6,221 nucleotides of DNA from an uncultured Holophagaceae bacterium (GTDB taxonomy: Bacteria > Acidobacteriota > Holophagae > Holophagales > Holophagaceae): positions 1-6,221 of the forward strand of contig CAITBU010000454.1 of assembly GCA_903890595.1 (NCBI GenBank). The letters are read 5' to 3'. Made by a program: the position numbers and the translations under genes. Positions 1-4,916 of the stretch are shown here, piece after piece. The notes beneath the pieces are model-generated. The model was not told the DNA's origin. It saw only the letters and a program-made list of their open reading frames with translations, and searched no databases. Position 1 is the first letter of the stretch. Each line of letters begins with the position of its first letter.

Positions 1-788
1 CGCTCCAGGGGGGCCCCGTGGTGGGGCGTGCCCAGGAAGATCAGGTTCCGCAGGGAGACCGGCCAGGCCAGCCCGGCTACCTGGGCCTGGTGGCAGGCGC
101 TGCGGGCCACCAGACCGCCCATGCTGTGGGCGAGGAGGTCCAGGCGCGCCACGGGCTCGGGCCACTGGGCGAGCAGGGTCTCCAGCAGCTCGGCCAGGGC
201 CTGCCCATTGGTGGAGATGTGCAGGCCCGTGTTGTAGCGCAGGTAGAGGGGCGTGCAGCCCAGGTCCCGGGCCAGGGCCACCCCGTGATCGAACCCACTC
301 TGGCCCCACTGCCGCTCGTTGTGGCACAGCCCATGAAGCAGAACCAGCAGGTGGGTGCCGGGCTTGGGTAGGGCTGCGCTGAGGGCGGCGGTCTCCAGCA
401 CCAGGGGCTGGCCGGCGTGGTACAGGCGCATGGGCGTGGCCAGGGGGTTGCCGGTGGCAACCAGATGATCCCCCAGCACACCGTTCAGAGCCGCCAACAG
501 GGTCTCCCGCTGAGGCGAGGGCAGCGGTGCCCCCTCCAGCGTGTCCAGGGGCGCCAGGGCCGCCTCCACGCCCAGGCCCACGGTCCGGGTCAGGGCACGG
601 ATGGTTCCGTAGACCAGCCCGCTGATGCCCCGGCCACCCACCGCATGGCGAGCCTTGCCCTCCGTCAGCGGATGCCGGATGCCCTGGTGCATGGACTCCA
701 CCAGGTCCGTCACGCCGACAGTCCCCTCCACAGCCAGCCGTGCCAGCCCACGCAGGTCCGAGGAAACAGCACGGAGGTAGGGAATCAT
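1..788 (-). CDS. Alpha/beta-hydrolase esterase/lipase, C-terminus cut by the window edge
   Basis: Serine hydrolase of the alpha/beta-hydrolase fold, lipase-like; the substrate cannot be read from sequence. The visible 262 residues begin MIPYLRAVSSDLRG. Residues 1 to about 140 form a mostly helical N-terminal region (TDLVESMHQGI near 27-37, GISGLVYGTIRALTRTVG near 54-71) that resembles the extension of a bacterial alpha/beta-hydrolase group, recalled from memory. The hydrolase core starts at LLVLLHGL, whose HG (152-153) is the usual oxyanion-hole strand. The nucleophile elbow AHSMGG puts the catalytic serine at residue 222. GTPHHGAP (253-260) matches the LGTPHxG motif that follows the nucleophile in many lipases. 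The catalytic Asp and His would lie beyond the edge. There is no signal peptide, so it is probably cytoplasmic. The ATG at 788 is the only start candidate close upstream of the conserved N-terminal region, but no good Shine-Dalgarno precedes it. Fold assignment is firm; exact family is not. Confidence 0.88.
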   Translation of the reverse strand, partial: MIPYLRAVSSDLRGLARLAVEGTVGVTDLVESMHQGIRHPLTEGKARHAVGGRGISGLVYGTIRALTRTVGLGVEAALAPLDTLEGAPLPSPQRETLLAALNGVLGDHLVATGNPLATPMRLYHAGQPLVLETAALSAALPKPGTHLLVLLHGLCHNERQWGQSGFDHGVALARDLGCTPLYLRYNTGLHISTNGQALAELLETLLAQWPEPVARLDLLAHSMGGLVARSACHQAQVAGLAWPVSLRNLIFLGTPHHGAPLE

Positions 789-828
789 CTGCGGGAATGA
801 TCCGCTGGATCCGGCGGGGGGCGAAGCC

Positions 829-862
829 AAAAAAAGGGGAGGCCGGAGCCTCCCCTTTTTTT
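829..862 (-). terminator. Rho-independent terminator of the TonB receptor gene, symmetric
   Basis: A perfect inverted repeat has 15-nt arms (829-843 and 848-862) around the 4-nt loop CGGA. The GC core is GGGGAGGC/GCCTCCCC, flanked by seven A on the left and seven T on the right. Read on the minus strand it is a strong stem followed by T7, starting 14 nt after the receptor stop codon. The flanks are symmetric, so it should also work on the plus strand, where no gene faces it. Its distal end is only about 40 nt from the start codon of the next minus-strand gene, the esterase. Confidence 0.93.
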
Positions 863-876
863 GTTTGAACCCAAGG

Positions 877-3800
877 CTAGAAGAGAATCTTCACGCCCAG
901 GTTGTAGCGGCGGGGAGGCAGCCAGCCGTAGGCTTCGCCGACGGCCTTCCCGCTGACGGGGAAGTTGCTGACGGCGGCGATATCCGTCACCGCCTGCCGG
1001 TTGAAGAAGTTGAAGACATCCAGGCTGACGGAGGGCCTGATCTTGCCGTAGGACTTGAAGTCGAACTGGGCGTGGAAGTCCACCGTGTCGTAGCGGGGAC
1101 TCATGGCGGACCCCAGGGTCTCCGTGTTGATGAGGTTGGCATCCGTGGGAGGCTTCACCAGCAGGCGGGTGGAGAGGATCTGGGCATTCGAGGTGTAGTG
1201 GTAGCCCGAGACCACGTTGTAGGTGGCGCCGACCAGCAGACCGCTGTCCCACTTGTAGTAGCCATAGCCCTTGGCCATCCAGTCCACGGAGCCCTCGAGG
1301 GCGCCGTTGTTGTAGGCCAGACGGGGGTCGAAGCGGGCCAGGTCACCCTGGAAGTCGGCGTTGCCGGAGCTGTTGGTGTTACCGGTGGCCCGGGTGCGGG
1401 TATAGGTCGCAAAGCCGCCCCAGTGGTCCGAGTACTTCTTGGTCAGGGTCAGGTCGAAGCTGTTGAAGACGCGGAACCCTCCGGGGAGATTGGCCAGCAC
1501 GAAGTTGAGGGTGCCGGCGTTCACGCGAGCCACGTTCTGGGCGCCCGTGAAGCCGCCGCCCGCAAAGTAGTTGGGATCGATCACCAGGCCACGGAAGGCG
1601 GCCACAGCCTTGGCAATGCCAGCTGCCGTGTTGCCGTTGGCGAGGGTCCAGATCGAGCGGGCCTCAGCCTCCAGGGCACTGGCATCGGTGTAGAGCGTGG
1701 GATCCCAGTCCTCGACGATGTCGAAGTCGCGGCGGTAGGTGTAGGTACCTTCGATGGACCAGTTGTTGCCGAAGTCCCGGGCCAGGCCGACCCGCAGCTC
1801 GTCGGTCTTGGGGAGCTTGAAGCTGTCGGCGAAGACCGCATCCACGACCTTGCTGCCGCCGCGGGTGTTTTCCGTCACCCACACACCGCCGATGCGGATG
1901 TCCTCGGTCTGGACCGAGCTGGTGAGGCTGCCGGTGAAGCGCACCATGTCCAGCTTGATGGGGTCGATGTAGCGGCCGGCATAGGCATAGGCCTTGGTGC
2001 GGCCGTCACCGTTCACATCCCAGGTCAGGCCGATGCGCGGTGCCCAGTTGAGGCCGGTCTTGAACAGGCTCTGGCCGTTGTCCGCCTTGTACTCGTAGCT
2101 ATCGAAGCGGATGCCAGGCGTGAAGGTGAAGCGGTCGATCTGCCAGGAGTCCTGGAGGTAGCCGCCCTGAGTCTCCAGCTTGGGCACCGAGGTGGCCTGG
2201 GAGGCCAGGGCCCGGCGGTAGCCGTAGTAGCCGAGGTAGGGACGGGCTGTGTCATAGAGCTCATTGAACCGGTAGGCACCGAGCTCGGTCTGATCCACCG
2301 TGCCGTCGTGGTTGGTGTCCAGCAGGGTCTTCACGCTGGCATAGGCGGTCTGGTTGTTGATGGCGGAGACCAGCCGGCTGCCGGTGCCCGGGACGAACCC
2401 GTTGTAGTTGAGGTTGGCGTAGGCAAAGGTGGGTCCGCCGTTGGCGGCCACGTTGCCCACCGCACTGAGGTTGTCGTAGAAGGAACCCCCGGAGATGAAG
2501 ATGGACTGGGCGAGCTGCGACTTGCCCGTCTGCAGACCCAGCTTCAGGGTGTGGGTACCGGCCCCGTCGAAGAGGTAGGTCAGGTCAACCCGGCCGTTGT
2601 CGACCGTGTACTTGCGGCCCGTGCCGGCGGAGCTGTTGCCGAAGGAGCGCTGGATGGCTGGCACGGCGCCGGCGGTGTTGTCCGTCTCCAGGGTGATGTT
2701 GGGGCCGGCAGAGGAGTAGGCGGCCAGGGTCGTGTCAGCTTCCTCATGGCGCAGGAAGCGGGCGTCAAGAATCCACTTGGACTCCTGCCAGGTGTAGGAC
2801 AGGTTGTAGTTGTTGCCGCCCCGCTCCGTCTGGGTGGCCCAGAAGGTGGGGGTGACCGGGTTGCTGAGGTTGTTGAACTTGCCGGGATTGCGGCTGACGC
2901 CTGCCACCAGGATGTGGCCGGGAGCGGGTGCGTAGGTCAGCTTGAAGAAGTAGCGCTGCTCATCGTTGATCGTGGCGGTGCGGGTCTCCCCGGGCGTCAG
3001 CGTGGCGCTGGGATCTACGGTGATCTCCCCCGTCTCCTTGACCTTCTGGGCAGAGGCCACAAACCAGAGGGTGTCCTTCAGGATCGGGCCCGAGTAGAAG
3101 ATGGTCTGGTCCAGCAGCTGGGAAGGCACCACCGTGAGGCGGTTGATGCCGACCTTGCTCCACATGGAGGAGCTGCGGTAGGTGGTCGTGAGGCCGCCCG
3201 TGTATTCGTTGGAGCCGGAGATGGTGGTCACATTGGAGAACAGGCCGGCGCGGGCCGTGTACTCAGCCGTGATGGCGCCCGTCTTGATGTCCTGGGTGGA
3301 GATGAGCTCCGGGGCGATGGTGGTGCGATAGGTGCCAGCTTCCGGGCTGGTGACGTCGACGCCGTCCACCATGTAGGTGTTGTTGCGGGCGCCGTTGTTG
3401 CCAAAGTTGTCCCGGTTCAGGCCGGCCGCCAGGGATGGGTTGCCACCCACGCTGATGACGCCGGGGGCCAAGGTGATGGTGGCCAGCTGATTGCGGGCGA
3501 TGGGAAGGCTGGACAGCTCCTCCTGGGTGATCTGGGTGCCGGCGGTGATGGTGGACATGTCCACGGCGGACACCGAGCTGACCACTTCCACGATGGCCGC
3601 CCCAACGGGTGCGATCCGGGCGTTCACGCTCTGGGTCTGATCCACCAGCACGTCCACCTTTTCGATGGTGGCGGCCTGGTGGTCCTTGGCCGTGACGGTG
3701 ATCTTGAACCGGCCGGGCGTCAGGCGCAGAAAGCGGGCCTTGCCTTGGGCGTCCGTGACCTCGGCGCGGGCACCACCGATCTGGGTGGCGCTGGCAACCG

Positions 3801-3942
3801 TGACCACTGCGCCGGCAACCGGAGTACCTGCCGTGCTGTTGACGGTAACGGCGATGCCACCGTCACCGGCGGCACTCAACGTGGCACCCATGGCCACGAG
3901 GAGGGCCGTCGTGCGGGCCATCCTGGAGGGAGAAAGGTACAT
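877..3942 (-). CDS. Oar-like TonB-dependent outer-membrane receptor with carboxypeptidase-regulatory-like N-terminal domain
   Basis: Outer-membrane beta-barrel transporter, 1021 aa, probably taking up a large ligand with TonB/ExbB energy; the ligand is unknown. Residues 1 to about 26 are a signal peptide (R7 and R10, hydrophobic TTALLVAMGATLSAA). Residues about 28-112 form a carboxypeptidase-regulatory-like beta-sandwich (VTDAQGKARF, LTPGRFKITV). The plug follows at about 117-250, with QEELSSLPIARNQ and the typical NNTYMVDGVDVTSP at 187-200. The remainder is a barrel rich in Tyr, Thr, Asn and Gly, ending in NLGVKILF; the terminal Phe is the usual barrel-assembly signal. Length fits Oar-like proteins (about 1000-1100 aa). 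No clear TonB box is visible; IVEVVSS near 117-123 is the best candidate. The ATG at 3942 was chosen because AAGGAG lies 6 nt upstream and the signal peptide begins there. An in-frame ATG at 4062 would add 40 residues ahead of the signal peptide and is unlikely. Residues 542-553 form an EF-hand-type loop. The gene ends at a strong terminator. Confidence 0.93.
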   Translation of the reverse strand: MYLSPSRMARTTALLVAMGATLSAAGDGGIAVTVNSTAGTPVAGAVVTVASATQIGGARAEVTDAQGKARFLRLTPGRFKITVTAKDHQAATIEKVDVLVDQTQSVNARIAPVGAAIVEVVSSVSAVDMSTITAGTQITQEELSSLPIARNQLATITLAPGVISVGGNPSLAAGLNRDNFGNNGARNNTYMVDGVDVTSPEAGTYRTTIAPELISTQDIKTGAITAEYTARAGLFSNVTTISGSNEYTGGLTTTYRSSSMWSKVGINRLTVVPSQLLDQTIFYSGPILKDTLWFVASAQKVKETGEITVDPSATLTPGETRTATINDEQRYFFKLTYAPAPGHILVAGVSRNPGKFNNLSNPVTPTFWATQTERGGNNYNLSYTWQESKWILDARFLRHEEADTTLAAYSSAGPNITLETDNTAGAVPAIQRSFGNSSAGTGRKYTVDNGRVDLTYLFDGAGTHTLKLGLQTGKSQLAQSIFISGGSFYDNLSAVGNVAANGGPTFAYANLNYNGFVPGTGSRLVSAINNQTAYASVKTLLDTNHDGTVDQTELGAYRFNELYDTARPYLGYYGYRRALASQATSVPKLETQGGYLQDSWQIDRFTFTPGIRFDSYEYKADNGQSLFKTGLNWAPRIGLTWDVNGDGRTKAYAYAGRYIDPIKLDMVRFTGSLTSSVQTEDIRIGGVWVTENTRGGSKVVDAVFADSFKLPKTDELRVGLARDFGNNWSIEGTYTYRRDFDIVEDWDPTLYTDASALEAEARSIWTLANGNTAAGIAKAVAAFRGLVIDPNYFAGGGFTGAQNVARVNAGTLNFVLANLPGGFRVFNSFDLTLTKKYSDHWGGFATYTRTRATGNTNSSGNADFQGDLARFDPRLAYNNGALEGSVDWMAKGYGYYKWDSGLLVGATYNVVSGYHYTSNAQILSTRLLVKPPTDANLINTETLGSAMSPRYDTVDFHAQFDFKSYGKIRPSVSLDVFNFFNRQAVTDIAAVSNFPVSGKAVGEAYGWLPPRRYNLGVKILF

Positions 3943-3948
3943 CGGGAA

Positions 3949-3954
3949 CTCCTT
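3949..3954 (-). promoter_or_regulatory. Ribosome-binding site of the TonB receptor gene
   Basis: AAGGAG on the minus strand lies 6 nt upstream of the ATG at 3942. It decides between this start and the in-frame ATG at 4062, which has only an A-rich run before it. Confidence 0.85.
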
Positions 3955-4001
3955 GGGGAAGCGGCGGTTGCCGCTGGTTCGGGGGGGGACTGCAGATTGA
4001 G

Positions 4002-4027
4002 ACTCAGGGTCACCAGGGGGACTGAGT
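4002..4027 (-). repeat. Inverted repeat in the receptor leader
   Basis: Arms ACTCAG and CTGAGT (six perfect pairs) enclose a 14-nt loop containing GGTGACC, which is itself near-palindromic. It lies 60-85 nt upstream of the receptor start codon within the predicted leader. It could be an operator or an RNA hairpin, or chance. No known riboswitch consensus, including cobalamin, is recognisable around it. Confidence 0.3.
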
Positions 4028-4078
4028 GACGAAATAATATTCGAGGTTCCCAATTCGTCCATTTTTTTCTTATGTGAT

Positions 4079-4113
4079 TTTATATATCAACAGACGATAT
4101 CTATACATTACTA
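4079..4113 (-). promoter_or_regulatory. Possible promoter of the TonB receptor gene
   Basis: On the minus strand TATAAA (4079-4084) matches five of six bases of the -10 consensus and sits in the most AT-rich part of the region. The hexamer 17 nt upstream, TGTATA, matches the -35 consensus at only three positions. Transcription from here would give a leader of about 130 nt. The -10 is plausible and the -35 weak; an alternative sigma factor or activator is possible. Confidence 0.35.
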
Positions 4114-4369
4114 ATAGGTAGCCTGGCGTCGTACCCGAGCCCTAAGGCAATAAGTGCGAGGTCCTTGCAGGTCACCTTCGGCCCTCGTGCTTGCCCTGCG
4201 ACGACAGCCGGGCCCGGGGGTCCCAGAGGCATCAACAGCAGCACAGACAGCGCAAGAGGGACTCCAGAGCGAGTGGGCAGACGGCCCGACACACCCATCT
4301 TCCGTTCAGAAGAGAGATTGTCAATACATAAAATTGAATCGCTTAAGAATTAATCAAAGCGAAGCAGAT

Positions 4370-4394
4370 GCGCAAACCGCGGCGCGGTTTGCGC
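4370..4394 (-). terminator. Perfect hairpin 35 nt after moaE, without a T-run
   Basis: Two 11-nt arms, GCGCAAACCGC and GCGGTTTGCGC, pair perfectly around a 3-nt loop. The hairpin begins 35 nt after the moaE stop codon in transcript direction. No T-run follows; the next bases are ATCTGCTTCG. A classical intrinsic terminator is therefore incomplete. It may mark or protect the 3' end of the moaE mRNA, or act with Rho. The hairpin itself is certain in sequence; its role is inferred. Confidence 0.5.
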
Positions 4395-4428
4395 CGTTAC
4401 GAGTGAAGGTCTGGGACCGAAACCGAAC

Positions 4429-4863
4429 CTACATCTGAAACCGATGGGTGCACTCGACCCAGCTCTCGGACCCATCCCGATACTTCTCGCGCTTCCAGAT
4501 GGGCACGCGCTGCTTGATCTCGTCCATGACCCAGGCGGCGGCCTGGAAGCTCTCGGCGCGGTGGGCGCTGCTGGTGGCCACGATGACAGCGGCCTCGGTG
4601 AGAGGCACCACGCCGATGCGGTGGTGGATGGCGCAGCGGGTGAGGCCATAGCGCTCGATGGCCTTCTCTCGCAGAAGGCCCAGCTCCTTCTCGGCCATGG
4701 ACACATAGGCCTCGTAGGCCAGCTCCAGCACGGAGCGCCCTTCGTGGTGATCCCGGGCCCGGCCCTCGAAGAGGACGAGGGCTCCCGCGTGGGGGTCCTC
4801 CATGACACTTCGTAAAGCCATTGCGTCCAGAGGCGCTTCCTGAACGGCTATCCAGGGAATCAT
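4429..4863 (-). CDS. moaE: Molybdopterin synthase catalytic (large) subunit MoaE
   Basis: MoaE takes sulfur from the thiocarboxylated C-terminus of MoaD and inserts it into cyclic pyranopterin monophosphate, giving molybdopterin, in the cytoplasm. The 144-aa protein has the usual family length (about 140-150 aa). Conserved family parts appear in order: GALVLFEGRARDH (27-39) with Arg37, LAYEAY (48-53), AIHHRIGVVPLTEAAV (78-93), the TSSAHRAESF substrate-site motif (97-106, His101 and Arg102), and DEIKQRVPIWKREKY (114-128). Lys117 and Lys124 match the two essential lysines of E. coli MoaE (119 and 126). The ATG at 4863 was chosen because GGAG lies 6 nt upstream (4870-4873) and MIPWIAVQEAPL fits the family's N-terminus. 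An in-frame ATG at 4890 would add nine residues without a ribosome-binding site. No moaD, moaA, moaC or mog gene lies in the window, so its partner is encoded elsewhere. It is divergent from lat. Confidence 0.96.
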   Translation of the reverse strand: MIPWIAVQEAPLDAMALRSVMEDPHAGALVLFEGRARDHHEGRSVLELAYEAYVSMAEKELGLLREKAIERYGLTRCAIHHRIGVVPLTEAAVIVATSSAHRAESFQAAAWVMDEIKQRVPIWKREKYRDGSESWVECTHRFQM

Positions 4864-4916
4864 GCGTGTCTCCGCTTCAGCCCCAACCATACACTGAACC
4901 GTTTTCGGAGTGCGCC
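4864..4916. promoter_or_regulatory. 53-bp divergent control region between moaE and lat
   Basis: Both ribosome-binding sites lie within it: GGAG at 4870-4873 for moaE (minus) and GGAG at 4907-4910 for lat (plus), each 6 nt from its start. Possible -10 boxes overlap: TATGGT on the minus strand (4886-4891) and TACACT on the plus strand (4890-4895), each matching four of six bases. Neither has a convincing -35. If they are real, both leaders are only about 15 nt long and the -35 regions reach towards or into the opposite gene. Confidence 0.35.

Larger units (their letters stand above)
3943..4428. other. 486-bp region without a confident gene, between the receptor gene and moaE
   Basis: Going from the receptor gene upstream, the region first holds its leader (about 3943-4070). 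This contains the Shine-Dalgarno site, a small hairpin just before it (arms 3960-3964 and 3971-3975), a C8 tract on the transcript (3981-3988) and an inverted repeat (arms 4002-4007 and 4022-4027). An AT-rich block at about 4034-4120 probably contains the receptor promoter. A GC-richer block at 4130-4300 holds a doubtful 65-codon minus-strand ORF (4101-4298) whose start resembles a signal peptide. A second AT-rich block lies at about 4310-4365. Last comes the hairpin behind moaE (4370-4394). The plus-strand ORFs here show no recognisable domain or ribosome-binding site and I do not believe them. Confidence 0.7.

Noticed and set aside
77..481. Minus-strand open frame of 134 codons in the esterase region
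   Set aside because: It is read out of frame with the esterase; the true frame shows HG, AHSMGG and GTPHHG motifs and runs off the window edge.
865..4029. Plus-strand open frame of 1054 codons covering the receptor gene on the opposite strand
   Set aside because: It is the antisense shadow of a GC-rich gene. Its translation is an irregular mix of G, V, A, D and H without any domain, whereas the minus strand encodes an unmistakable TonB-dependent receptor with signal peptide, ribosome-binding site and terminator.
3943..4062. A 40-residue N-terminal extension of the receptor from the ATG at 4062
   Set aside because: The extension would bury the signal peptide, its ATG has no proper ribosome-binding site, and AAGGAG sits at the ideal distance before the ATG at 3942.
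3943..4070. Cobalamin or other riboswitch in the receptor leader
   Set aside because: The leader of about 130 nt is shorter than a typical cobalamin riboswitch and no conserved box of a known class can be recognised.
4154..4438. Plus-strand open frame of 94 codons in the intergenic region
   Set aside because: No ribosome-binding site, no recognisable domain, low-complexity start, and its end overlaps the 3' end of moaE.
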